23,082 bases of DNA. It comes from CAZVEV01 sp964625865 (lineage in GTDB: Bacteria; Planctomycetota; Phycisphaerae; SM23-33). Location: positions 1 through 23,082 of the forward strand of contig CAZVEV010000066.1 in NCBI GenBank assembly GCA_964625865.1, in the 5' to 3' direction. Positions 1 to 9,847 of the stretch are shown here, in pieces (within the stretch, counting starts at the first letter, position 1; each line of letters begins with the position of its first letter). Under the pieces are notes generated by a model. That model was given only the letters and a program-made list of their open reading frames with translations. It was not told the DNA's origin and did no database searches. The translations under genes and the position numbers were made by a program.

Positions 1-55
1 CTCTCGCCCGCGGCCCGCTTGTCAATGGCCGCACGGGGACACTCTAGCTCTTGGA

Positions 56-796
56 CTATGGCTTGAGCAAGGGGGCGATCTCGGCGGCGACCTCGTCGGC
101 AAATGGACGGTAGCAGGTGGGACACCGTTCCTTGAGCTCCTCGGGCCGTGCCGACTTGGCGAGATCTTCGTACGCCGATGCTTGGTCGAGGTGCTGTTCG
201 TTACAGTGGTCCTCAATGTAGCGTTTCAGAGTCCGGGCGTTCGGACGCTCTTCGGGATCTCCGCTGAAGGGATTCCCTGCCTCGGCGCCGAAGACGCCCT
301 CTCTCGCCTGACGGTCCGCCAGAAGCCATGTTTCAATGCATCGACACGCCGCACCGATCGCGCAGGCAGGTGTGTCGTTGGCGACCCCGTTGCGATATGC
401 CCGGCGCCCCTCCCGCATGCGCTCGGCTCGATCGGGCTGGCTCTTGCTCTCACGGTCAATGACGGCAACAACACCATCGAGGCCCTGCGTATCGGCGAGG
501 AACAGGACCCTTCTGATCTTCTCGGCATCCCTGTTTCGCAGTCGGCTCGTGCGTTGCCCGGGTGCGGAGATGTGTATGATCATGTCGAAGTGCATGACCC
601 GCGGTATCTCGTATCCGCGCTCGCCGTTGGGGAACAGCCGCCCCTGTGCGGGAGCAAGCAGTTGATCGAGCATATGCGGGATAGCCGCACCTCGAAGGTC
701 GGGCCCGTCCGGTTGCTGACGCCCCACTTCCGTCGGTCCGGCGCCGACGAGCAGGAACTTCGGCCGACGGTCACTTGCTGCCCCCCGTGCACTCAT
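56..796 (-). CDS. DUF4276-like TOPRIM-type protein, partner of the adjacent ATPase
   Basis: The product is 246 residues. Near the N-terminus is a hydrophobic strand ending in a GAGPTEV turn (residues 18-24, Glu23), as in TOPRIM-like folds. A second strand ends in AVIDRES (residues 111-117, Asp114), followed by a conserved-looking CIETWLLAD segment (153-161) that I associate with DUF4276 proteins. A CxxC pair (CPTC) lies near the C-terminus. I chose the ATG at 794-796 because it overlaps the stop of the upstream ATPase as ATGA, the usual sign of translational coupling; an in-frame start at 862 would lie inside the ATPase gene. DUF4276 proteins are known beside AAA ATPases, often in defence loci, and TOPRIM partners there usually act as metal-dependent nucleases. 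The canonical Glu of the first TOPRIM motif is read here as Glu23. Nuclease activity is inference. The family call rests on motifs only. Confidence 0.62.
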   Translation of the reverse strand: MSARGAASDRRPKFLLVGAGPTEVGRQQPDGPDLRGAAIPHMLDQLLAPAQGRLFPNGERGYEIPRVMHFDMIIHISAPGQRTSRLRNRDAEKIRRVLFLADTQGLDGVVAVIDRESKSQPDRAERMREGRRAYRNGVANDTPACAIGAACRCIETWLLADRQAREGVFGAEAGNPFSGDPEERPNARTLKRYIEDHCNEQHLDQASAYEDLAKSARPEELKERCPTCYRPFADEVAAEIAPLLKP

Positions 797-2055
797 CGGG
801 TGCCCTTTGCTTTCGGGTCGGCTGGCGCGGACATCGCGCTTTCGTCCAGGAGCATGCTCCACAACTCGCCGATCCCGATGCCCTGCTTGCGGGCCTTGGC
901 CAGCAGTTCCTTCTTCGGGGGACGGATAACGGTGCGCCCGTCCTTCTCGCTGCGCCAGACCAACCGGAGTTCCTCTTCCGCATTCCCGCCCGATTCCTCG
1001 GAAAGCAGGTATTGGAGAAGGAACGGAGAATGCGTCGTGATGATCACCTGCGTCCCTCTCGCCGCCACGTCGCGCAGGCGCATAACCGCCTCCTGGAGCA
1101 TCCCCGGGTGCATGCCATTCTCTGGCTCCTCGAAACCGATGATACCGGGCCGACCTGCCTGGTACTTCAGCGTCGTCAGCGCCAGGAGACGAAGGAATCC
1201 GTCGCTGACCTGACTAGGTTGATACCGCACACGCCGCTTGCGTTTGTCGGTCGTCTGCTCAAGGAAACTCAGCGCAAATCGCCTCTCGCCGAGGCGCCTG
1301 AACTCCATCGCGTCCAGCCATGGGTATGACCGCCGGACCTCGGCAATGAGCCTCTGGAACTCTTCCGGGCGCTTGTCCCGGATGTCGTGCAGGACGGAGG
1401 GGAGATTCTGCCCCCGCTCGGCCAGAACTGCCGCGTTACCCGCGCTGGCTTGCCGCAGGAACTCCGGACCCCAGATCTCATAGTGCATGAAACTCGCCAA
1501 CTCATTGGCGATGGCGCTTAGAACAGGGAATTCCTCGGCACGTTCGGCGACATCCAAGAGAATGGAATGCGGAAGCGAGACGTTCTTGTAGCTGATCAGG
1601 TGACCGTTCTCTCGAGCGACCATGATGGCTCTACCCGAGCGTCCAGAGAAGAACCTGCCATGCTCTATCGCGTCATCTAAAGAGCGTCCAAGGAACTCCC
1701 CTGGCAGACAGAATTCTGACTTCACATGAACATGCCGCCGTTTGGCCAAGATGATGCTCATGTCCGCTGTCACGGAGAGGCTGGCGTCTGTCGGATCTGG
1801 AATCGTCGTCCGGACGAACAGGTCCATCTTCGAACTTGATGCCCTCAGGTGGACGAGTTCGCCGTAGCTGAGTTCGTGGTCTTCAAGTGCATCGTTGATG
1901 GAGCGGTACCGTACCAACCAACTGAGCATCTGCAGGGCTTGGAGGAAGCTGGACTTGCCCGCACCATTCTTGCCTACGAGCACCGTGAATGGGCCAAGCT
2001 CCACGGTGACGTCATGCAAGCTCTTGAAGTTCTGGATCGTTATGTAGTTGATCAC
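793..2055 (-). CDS. AAA family ATPase (AAA15/AAA21, OLD-like)
   Basis: The product is 420 residues from a GTG start. The N-terminus INYITIQNFKSL is typical of SMC/RecF/OLD-like ATPases. Walker A is GKNGAGKSS (28-36), an ABC-signature-like VSDGFLRL lies at 283-290, Walker B is IIGFEEPENGMHP (305-317), and an H-loop TTHSP lies at 340-344, so all ATPase elements are present. A variable region of about 240 residues separates Walker A from the signature. The longer frame reaching 2175 adds 40 residues of low-complexity Arg/Pro sequence. The GTG at 2053-2055 is preferred because GGAAGGG lies 6 nt upstream and the AAA motif begins at once. It is the first gene of a pair; its TGA overlaps the ATG of the DUF4276-like gene. 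Known relatives sense invaders or DNA ends and control an associated effector, as in OLD, PARIS-type and similar systems. Its role here is inferred from the pairing. Confidence 0.85.
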   Translation of the reverse strand: MINYITIQNFKSLHDVTVELGPFTVLVGKNGAGKSSFLQALQMLSWLVRYRSINDALEDHELSYGELVHLRASSSKMDLFVRTTIPDPTDASLSVTADMSIILAKRRHVHVKSEFCLPGEFLGRSLDDAIEHGRFFSGRSGRAIMVARENGHLISYKNVSLPHSILLDVAERAEEFPVLSAIANELASFMHYEIWGPEFLRQASAGNAAVLAERGQNLPSVLHDIRDKRPEEFQRLIAEVRRSYPWLDAMEFRRLGERRFALSFLEQTTDKRKRRVRYQPSQVSDGFLRLLALTTLKYQAGRPGIIGFEEPENGMHPGMLQEAVMRLRDVAARGTQVIITTHSPFLLQYLLSEESGGNAEEELRLVWRSEKDGRTVIRPPKKELLAKARKQGIGIGELWSMLLDESAMSAPADPKAKGTR

Positions 2056-2061
2056 GCTTCG

Positions 2062-2068
2062 CCCTTCC
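2062..2068 (-). promoter_or_regulatory. Ribosome binding site deciding the ATPase GTG start
   Basis: GGAAGGG on the minus strand sits 6 nt before the GTG at 2053-2055. No comparable site precedes the longer in-frame start at 2175, so it supports the shorter protein. Confidence 0.5.
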
Positions 2069-2347
2069 GCGACAGGGGGGAGGATAGCAGGATTCCCGCG
2101 AGAGGGCAAGACTTGTCGTGGAAGATGGAGGCGCCTACGGTCCACGGGTGAATCGGCCCGTCTTTCCGCCGTCAAACGCGACTTATGCCGGAAAAACAGC
2201 GTGTTTTGGTCGAGTTAGGGGTGGCGGCGGGGTTGGGAATCTGGGATAATGGGGTGACTGAATTTGACACAGATTTCTGACAGGCTCCACAGGACCGCGG
2301 CGAAGGGATTTTTTCGTTACTGATCCGTTGCGTGTCGGTGGCTGGAA

Positions 2348-2352
2348 AGAGG
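2348..2352 (+). promoter_or_regulatory. Ribosome binding site deciding the gyrB start
   Basis: AGAGG lies 6 nt before the GTG at 2359-2361. Two other in-frame GTG codons (2332 and 2338) lack a comparable upstream site, so the start at 2359 is preferred; it removes nine residues from the longest frame. Confidence 0.5.
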
Positions 2353-2358
2353 CAAGAC

Positions 2359-4884
<2,526 letters not shown>

Positions 4885-4886
4885 GA

Positions 4887-4906
4887 CCGCCCGGCAGAGC
4901 GGGCGG
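4887..4906 (+). terminator. GC-rich hairpin 2 nt after gyrB
   Basis: CCGCCCG (4887-4893) and CGGGCGG (4900-4906) form a perfect 7-bp stem around a GCAGAG loop, immediately after the gyrB stop. No T-run follows (AAGCAAGAAATCC), so it is not a classical intrinsic terminator. It may act as a transcript-end stabiliser. Confidence 0.4.
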
Positions 4907-4913
4907 AAGCAAG

Positions 4914-4986
4914 AAATCCGAATTCCGAAATTCGACGCCGAAGGCGCCTCGAAGAGCAACAAACCCGAATCTCGAATCTCGAATCC
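4914..4986. repeat. Degenerate ATTCGAA/GAATCTC-type intergenic repeat
   Basis: The segment is built of short variants of GAATTCCGAAATTCG and GAATCTCGAATCTCGAAT separated by a small palindrome-like GGCGCC centre. Its right part repeats CGAATCT in tandem (about 4965-4986). I recall similar ATTCGAAATTCGAA-type sequence between genes in planctomycete-like metagenomic contigs. It is probably a dispersed intergenic element and not coding. Confidence 0.45.
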
Positions 4987-5031
4987 CCTGAACATCCGCC
5001 ATTCGCGCCGCCGGCGGGATCCCCGCGACGT

Positions 5032-5065
5032 GCTTTACACAGCTTTACACTTCCAGGTGTAAAGC
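5032..5065. repeat. TTTACAC inverted repeat, copy 1, with an extra half-site
   Basis: GCTTTACAC (5042-5050) and GTGTAAAGC (5057-5065) form a perfect 9-bp dyad around TTCCAG. A third GCTTTACAC half-site lies directly before it at 5032-5040. The arrangement suits an operator or a small repeat element; function is not known. Confidence 0.5.
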
Positions 5066-5154
5066 CCGCCGCCTCCCGTCGCGACAACGACCTGCAACTA
5101 CCATTCTTGCAATGGCTTATATCAGGCGGAGCCCATAGCCGCCCCGCCGGGGGA

Positions 5155-5179
5155 GCTTTACAGTCCCAAAGTGTAAAGC
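5155..5179. repeat. TTTACAC inverted repeat, copy 2
   Basis: GCTTTACA (5155-5162) and TGTAAAGC (5172-5179) form an 8-bp dyad with a 9-nt centre. It shares arms and the flanking pattern AGCTTTACA / TGTAAAGCSCGCC with copy 1, about 110 bp to the left, while the centre sequence differs. Confidence 0.5.
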
Positions 5180-5428
5180 GCGCCGGCCCGAGCCTTCGCC
5201 TGTCAAATACGATACTTCTCCCTTGTCTTCCTTTCGCCCCTCTCGCCCCGTCACCCATCCTGACCTGAAGCTTTGCAGCAATATTCTCCTTGACTACCCC
5301 CCCCTATCTTTATAACGATCGTGTCCTTGACTCTCCCATCCACGGCAGCTTGCTTCTTGGCGTCCCGTTCGTCGTCCCCGAATGTCCGAATGCCGCGTCT
5401 CGATCAAACGGGGGGTTAGATATAATAA

Positions 5429-5604
5429 TGGCGAACGTTATCTTCTGCATCACGGGCATCGACCCGGTCGACGCGGTCGACAAGACCGCGCCCGGGGGCC
5501 TATCCGGAGTCCTTCGTCGCCCTGGAGCGTCGAAAACAGCGTCCCTTCGCCGCCAACCTCCACGCGATCCCCGTCAGCGCCCTCTGGACGTCCCCGCAAC
5601 ATGA
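5429..5604 (+). pseudogene. Possible small gene broken by a frameshift in a G5 run
   Basis: From the ATG at 5429 the first frame reads MANVIFCITGIDPVDAVDKT up to the run GGGGG near 5490-5496, then turns into low-complexity sequence. The neighbouring frame after that run reads YPESFVALERRKQRPFAANL and continues to a TGA near 5601 with balanced composition. Removing one G would join them into one protein of about 59 residues. I do not recognise a family. TATAAT lies at 5421-5426 just before the ATG but without a -35 partner, and there is no clear ribosome binding site. It could be a decayed gene, a sequencing error or chance. Confidence 0.25.
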
Positions 5605-5812
5605 GTGAGTGCCCCCGAATATCATAAGGGCCAGCAATCGAGTAAGGCGATTCCGGAATTCCCAAAGATGTGTAGAACAACGAGGTGAACACATCCGAGG
5701 TTCACGCTCACCGGCGCTGTGGTCCGCCCCTGATCGGACATATCGGGATCGACGAATAGACCAGGCGATTCCCTTAGGAGAAGAAAAACCTGTCCGCCAC
5801 GACACTTAGAGC

Positions 5813-5842
5813 TTGACATGGCCGCGTGACATGCTCTAATAA
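5813..5842 (+). promoter_or_regulatory. Sigma70-like promoter of the PEP-CTERM repeat gene
   Basis: A consensus -35 TTGACA (5813-5818) is followed after 16 nt by TCTAAT (5835-5840), or after 18 nt by TAATAA (5837-5842). The predicted start of transcription is near 5847-5849, leaving a leader of about 170 nt before the gene at 6017. Confidence 0.55.
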
Positions 5843-5847
5843 TGTGT

Positions 5848-5961
5848 GGTCTCCTGTGCGGGGAGCGGGGAGACCAGAGCCGACTGAGGGAAGAGCAGTC
5901 GATTACGAGGGCAGGAGCGTTACTCGCTCCTTCGCACATCCTGCCAAGGCCGCCATCGGCC
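5848..5961 (+). ncRNA. Predicted structured 5' leader with four successive hairpins
   Basis: Four perfect stems follow one another directly after the predicted transcription start. GGTCTCC/GGAGACC pairs 5848-5854 with 5869-5875. CGACTG/CAGTCG pairs 5881-5886 with 5896-5901. GGAGCG/CGCTCC pairs 5914-5919 with 5925-5930 and competes with GGCAGGA/TCCTGCC (5910-5916 with 5939-5945). GGCCG/CGGCC pairs 5948-5952 with 5957-5961. The overlapping alternative pairings in the third element could form a switch. It matches no riboswitch class that I recognise. Regulatory function is inference. Confidence 0.4.
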
Positions 5962-6016
5962 AAGTTCCCAGTCCTGACAGCACGAGTCGACATAACGGGA
6001 AGAGCGGAGAACGACA

Positions 6017-8335
6017 ATGAGAACATCACTGCGCGTATGGGGTCTGATTACAACGGTTGTCCTGGCGTCGGTGGCCTCGTCCCGGGCGGAGAGCATTTTC
6101 GATACGTACTGGGTCAAAACCGACAACCCCGCCATCTGGTCATGGGCTTCTCACTGGTCCAACCTCGAGCCCAACCTCCTGGTCGATGCCATCATCAATA
6201 ACACGGGGACCGCGACGATTCCCGCCGGACATAACGAGTACTGCAGCAGCCTGTACCTCGGATGGGAGAACGACAGTGACAGGTACACGTACAACAAGTA
6301 TGGCAGGCTCGAAATCGAGGGGGGAACTCTGACGGCCGCCCACAAGCTCTTTATCGGGTACCACAACTACTGCTATGACGGCTACGGCATCATGAACGTC
6401 AGGGACGGCGGCGTGGTCACCAATGATTCAAACGGCTATATCGGCTACACGCGATCTGGGAGTTACTATGAGCTGAATTACAGCCAGGTGACAGTCGAAG
6501 GTGACAGTGTATACGACTACGATACCCATACGTGGTCCTATTCCAGATCACAATGGAACAACGGCGGAGCCCTGTACGTCGGTGACGCGAGCCATGGTAA
6601 GCTGCATATCTACACAAATGGGACAGTCAACAACACCAATGCCTACATCGGTCATGACTATGGCATCGCGGGGGAAGTGAAACTCACCAGCAACGAGTAT
6701 GGACCTTATAGACCGACATGGAACAACACTGGAAACCTCTACGTCGGTTACAGCGGCTACGGCACGCTGGAGGTGAGTGGGGGCTATGTCGACAGCGCCG
6801 ATGGCTACATCGGCTACTACTCGACTTATGACAACGCGGTAACGATCGACTATTCCGGAAACTGGAACAACAGTGGGGCCCTTTATGTGGGCTGCTGGGG
6901 CAGGGGCACGTTGAATGTGAAGGGAGGCGGCGAGGTCAGCAACACAGCCGGATACATCGCCCGCTACTCCGGGGCAAACGGAACGGTGACGGTCACCGGC
7001 TCTGGGTCAACCTGGACCAATAGCGGACAGTTCTTCGTGGGCTACGAGGGCACGGCCACGGGCACGCTGAACATCACCAGCGGCGGGCTGGTAACCAACA
7101 CCACCGGGGTCGTCGGCTGCTATGCGGACACGGCGGGGGTCCTGGGCACGGGCACGGTGAATGTCGACGCGGCGACATGGACCAACAACGGCAACCTTCA
7201 GGTGGGCAACTCCGGCGTGGGCACGGTGAACATCAGCACCGGTGGCTCGGTCACCAGCTATGACGGTTACGTGGGCAATTACGTGGGCTCGACGGGCACA
7301 ATGACGGTCGATACCGATGCAACCTGGACCAACAGTACGGACCTGTACGTCGGCCGCTGGGGCGAGGGGACGCTGACCGTCACGGGCGAGGGCGAAGTCA
7401 GCAATACGACCGGATACATCGGGCGCTACTCCGTGGGAACCGGAACGGTGACGGTCAGCGGCACGGGGTCAACCTGGACGAACAACGGCAACCTCTACGT
7501 GGCCTATGAGGGCAATGGGGAGCTGGAGATAACAGGCGGCGGCACGGTAACGGACAACTACTGCAACATCGGGCATGTCGCCGCTTCGACGGGCACGGTC
7601 ACAGTCGAGGGGACCGGATCCACATGGACGCACAGCGGGAACCTTGTCGTGGGGGAGTACGGCGAGGGGACGATGACCGTCAGCGGGGGCGGCGAAGTGA
7701 GCAATGGGTACGGCTACATCGGCAACCATGCAGGCTCGACGGGCACGGTGACGGTCAGCGGTTCCGAATCGCTCTGGGACAACGGGGCCAACCTCAACGT
7801 CGGCTATTACGGCACCGGTACGCTGGAGATCCTCGCCGGCGGGACGGTCCGCAATACCAATGGCCACGTCGGCCTCTATGCCGGCTCGACCGGCGCGGTG
7901 ACGGTGGACGGTTATGGCTCGACGTGGACGAACCAGAACGGCCTTTATGTCGGCTACCAGGGCACCGGCACGCTGACGGTAACAGGCGGCGGGCTGGTGA
8001 CCGCCGACGCCGGGCTGTTCATAGACCACGACGGCGGCGGGGAGAGTTTCGTGAACATGTCCACCGGCGGGAGGCTGGCGCTGCTGGGCGAGGCGGATGA
8101 TGACATCTACGACTTCCTGGGGCTGGTCTCCGGCACGGATGCGATTCGCTACTGGAACGGAACGGCCTGGGACGACATCACCAACGCGACGCCCGGCGTC
8201 GATTACACCCTGACCTACCACACCACCGGCGATCTGGAGGGCTACACCGTCCTGACCGTCCCCGAGCCGGCTGCCCTGTCGCTGCTGGCCCTCGGCGGCG
8301 TGGCGATACTTCGGCGCAGGCGCCGTCGCCGCTAG
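6017..8335 (+). CDS. Secreted PEP-CTERM protein with T5SS/PEP-CTERM-type repeats
   Basis: The product is 772 residues. A signal peptide (about 1-24, cut after SRA) is followed by an Asn/Gly/Thr-rich region of about ten repeats of 45-50 residues. Each contains a TWTNxGxLYVGxxG core followed by GTLTVTGGGxVxNxxGYIG and a GSTGTVTVxGxGSxW segment. This is the pattern of the repeat family shared by autotransporters and PEP-CTERM proteins and predicts a beta-solenoid. The first three units are more degenerate. The C-terminus is a full PEP-CTERM signal: VPEPA, a hydrophobic helix (ALSLLALGGVAIL) and an eight-residue basic tail. This implies sorting and processing by an exosortase encoded elsewhere and a surface or exopolysaccharide-associated place. 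There is no beta-barrel. GGAG lies about 7 nt before the ATG, and a promoter plus structured leader lie upstream. Ligand and role are unknown. Confidence 0.9.
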   Translation: MRTSLRVWGLITTVVLASVASSRAESIFDTYWVKTDNPAIWSWASHWSNLEPNLLVDAIINNTGTATIPAGHNEYCSSLYLGWENDSDRYTYNKYGRLEIEGGTLTAAHKLFIGYHNYCYDGYGIMNVRDGGVVTNDSNGYIGYTRSGSYYELNYSQVTVEGDSVYDYDTHTWSYSRSQWNNGGALYVGDASHGKLHIYTNGTVNNTNAYIGHDYGIAGEVKLTSNEYGPYRPTWNNTGNLYVGYSGYGTLEVSGGYVDSADGYIGYYSTYDNAVTIDYSGNWNNSGALYVGCWGRGTLNVKGGGEVSNTAGYIARYSGANGTVTVTGSGSTWTNSGQFFVGYEGTATGTLNITSGGLVTNTTGVVGCYADTAGVLGTGTVNVDAATWTNNGNLQVGNSGVGTVNISTGGSVTSYDGYVGNYVGSTGTMTVDTDATWTNSTDLYVGRWGEGTLTVTGEGEVSNTTGYIGRYSVGTGTVTVSGTGSTWTNNGNLYVAYEGNGELEITGGGTVTDNYCNIGHVAASTGTVTVEGTGSTWTHSGNLVVGEYGEGTMTVSGGGEVSNGYGYIGNHAGSTGTVTVSGSESLWDNGANLNVGYYGTGTLEILAGGTVRNTNGHVGLYAGSTGAVTVDGYGSTWTNQNGLYVGYQGTGTLTVTGGGLVTADAGLFIDHDGGGESFVNMSTGGRLALLGEADDDIYDFLGLVSGTDAIRYWNGTAWDDITNATPGVDYTLTYHTTGDLEGYTVLTVPEPAALSLLALGGVAILRRRRRRR

Positions 8336-8366
8336 CCCGGGGGCGCTGCGGGCGGGGCTGCCTGTC

Positions 8367-9734
8367 CTACCGGTCCCACTCGCAGATGTAGCCGGTGACC
8401 ATGCGGGGGTTGGAGGTGTCGCGGAGACCTCCGACCATGACCGAGGCCCAGTTGCCGCGGCGGCCTTCGTTGGGCTCGCCGGAGAGCCACTGGCGGAAGC
8501 TGCGCGACATCGGCTTGCCGTCGGGCGTGACCCACCGGCCCTCGACCTTCTCGTCGGTCAGGCCCACCCACAGGCGCCCGCGGCCGGTGAGTTTGATCAG
8601 GAACGCCAACTCGCCGGCCGACTCGATCGTCACCAGGTGCCCGCCGAGGGTCTTGCACGCCTTGACCGCGTCGTGCCACGTGATGCCGCGGGCGGCGATC
8701 ATCTTGTAGTGGTGCCCGCCGAACGCCACCGCCCCCTTCGGCGCGGTCGGGGCGACCGCCTCCGGGCTCAGACGCGCCAACTCGCCCTGGACGGACTTCA
8801 GGTCCGCGACGGCTTTGAACCGCACGATGTCACGCAGCTCGTGGAGTTCGAGGTACCGTGCGTAGTACGTCTGGGCCCGCTTCAGTGCCGTCACGCGCCC
8901 GTCGCCGGAGGTCTTGGCCGCCAGTTTTCTGTAATACCACTGGCCCAGGCGGAGGCAGTCGGCGGCGGTGAGTTTCTCGACCGGCCGGGCGGCCAGCGGG
9001 ACGTTGATTCGCAAGCCCGACTCGACCTTGCCGTTCAGGAGGAACTGCGCCTTGCTCGGCGAGTCCTGCTGGACGAGGTGGAGGACGATCAGCTCCTCCC
9101 GGGCTGACGTGTCGGCGGGGTTAGCATCGATTCGCGATCGCAGGGCCTTGATCTTCGCCACCTGGTAGGCCGCCGCGGTGGCCTTGGTGATCTTCGCGGC
9201 CAGGGTCTTGGCCAACTCCATGCGGTAGGCGGTGGCGATAGAGCGTGCGGACCGATAGTGCACGACGGCCTGGTCGGGACGCCCGTCTTTCATCGCCTCG
9301 TCGCCCAGGGCCACCAGCGCGGTGGCATAGGTCTCGCCGGCGTCCTTGCGGGCCTCGCCGCGCGATCGCGAGTAGGCGTTGCGGAGCAGGGCCAGCCGCT
9401 TGGCCTGCCAGTCGGCCTTGCGGTCGGGAAGCCGCTGGGCAAGCAGCCCCAGCGCCTCCAGCGCCACCGGCGTACCTTCGGGGCCCTTGGCGCCGAAGTC
9501 GTAGGCCTTCTCGTAGAGGTACAGTTGCAGCGCGGGCGACTCGGACACCGAGGCCGCCGAGTCCAGCAGCTTCCTCGCAAAGGCCGCGTCATCCGCGGTG
9601 GTCCGGGTGGCCACCACACGCCGGGCCTCGGCCCCGAAGATCGACGCATAGTCGTTCTGCGCATCGGCCAACACGGCGGGGGCAAGGAGCAACATGACCG
9701 CTGCGACACTCACGAATTGCGCAATTCTGTGCAT
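8367..9734 (-). CDS. Secreted C-type lectin domain protein
   Basis: The product is 455 residues. A signal peptide (1-23, ending VLA) is followed by a helical region (about 25-325) with TPR-like spacing of Ala, Leu and Tyr, for example DQAVVHYRSARSIA (154-167). A C-type lectin domain occupies about 338-455: HYKMIAARGITWHDAVKAC, GGHLVTIES, LWVGLTDE, an EPN motif (420-422), NWASV and the closing GYICEW. Cys360 and Cys451 are placed for the conserved disulfide. EPN is the sugar-specificity motif of mannose-type calcium-dependent lectins, so glycan binding is possible but unproven, and the usual WND motif is not clear. The ATG at 9732-9734 is chosen over an upstream in-frame start because it opens the signal peptide and AGGTG lies 5 nt before it. 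It converges on the PEP-CTERM gene with only 31 bp between them. Confidence 0.82.
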   Translation of the reverse strand: MHRIAQFVSVAAVMLLLAPAVLADAQNDYASIFGAEARRVVATRTTADDAAFARKLLDSAASVSESPALQLYLYEKAYDFGAKGPEGTPVALEALGLLAQRLPDRKADWQAKRLALLRNAYSRSRGEARKDAGETYATALVALGDEAMKDGRPDQAVVHYRSARSIATAYRMELAKTLAAKITKATAAAYQVAKIKALRSRIDANPADTSAREELIVLHLVQQDSPSKAQFLLNGKVESGLRINVPLAARPVEKLTAADCLRLGQWYYRKLAAKTSGDGRVTALKRAQTYYARYLELHELRDIVRFKAVADLKSVQGELARLSPEAVAPTAPKGAVAFGGHHYKMIAARGITWHDAVKACKTLGGHLVTIESAGELAFLIKLTGRGRLWVGLTDEKVEGRWVTPDGKPMSRSFRQWLSGEPNEGRRGNWASVMVGGLRDTSNPRMVTGYICEWDR

Positions 9735-9759
9735 ATCACACCTGCTCTCTCTCCTCCTG

Positions 9760-9788
9760 ATTATCCGCGGCAGTCCGGCACGAAACAA
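9760..9788 (-). promoter_or_regulatory. Sigma70-like promoter before the C-type lectin gene
   Basis: On the minus strand TTGTTT (9788-9783) is followed after exactly 17 nt by GATAAT (9765-9760). Transcription would start about 20 nt before the ATG at 9734, so the lectin gene may be expressed apart from the gene upstream. Confidence 0.45.
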
Positions 9789-9847
9789 GCTGACTTCCCG
9801 AGGTTGTACATCGCCCGGCCGACGGGGGTCGGCGGCGAGAGGCGGTG

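Larger units (their letters stand above)
2056..2358. other. Divergent intergenic region between the ATPase pair and gyrB
   Basis: These 300 bases separate two divergently transcribed units and must hold both promoters. A TTGACA hexamer at 2264-2269 and GATAAT at 2245-2250 are visible on the plus strand, but they are in the wrong order to form one promoter and neither has a partner at 16-18 nt. I see no convincing sigma70 pair, hairpin or small gene here. Confidence 0.5.
4885..6016. other. 1.1 kb gene-poor spacer between gyrB and the PEP-CTERM gene
   Basis: No convincing intact gene was found on either strand. The spacer holds a hairpin after gyrB, an ATTCGAA-type repeat, two TTTACAC inverted repeats, one possible frameshifted small ORF, a promoter and a structured leader, each listed separately. 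Between 5181 and 5420, and between 5605 and 5800, I see nothing I can support. Confidence 0.6.

Noticed and set aside
5290..5316. TTGACT and TATAAC as a promoter in the gyrB-PEP-CTERM spacer
   Set aside because: The spacer is only 15 nt and no credible gene follows at a normal distance.
5848..5961. Leader as a known riboswitch such as cyclic-di-GMP
   Set aside because: None of the conserved core sequences of the classes I know is present; it is kept only as an unclassified structured leader.
8334..8359. Bidirectional terminator in the 31-bp gap between the convergent PEP-CTERM and lectin genes
   Set aside because: Only 5-bp GC stems (GCCCG/CGGGC or AGCCC/GGGCT) can form and there is no T-run on either strand.
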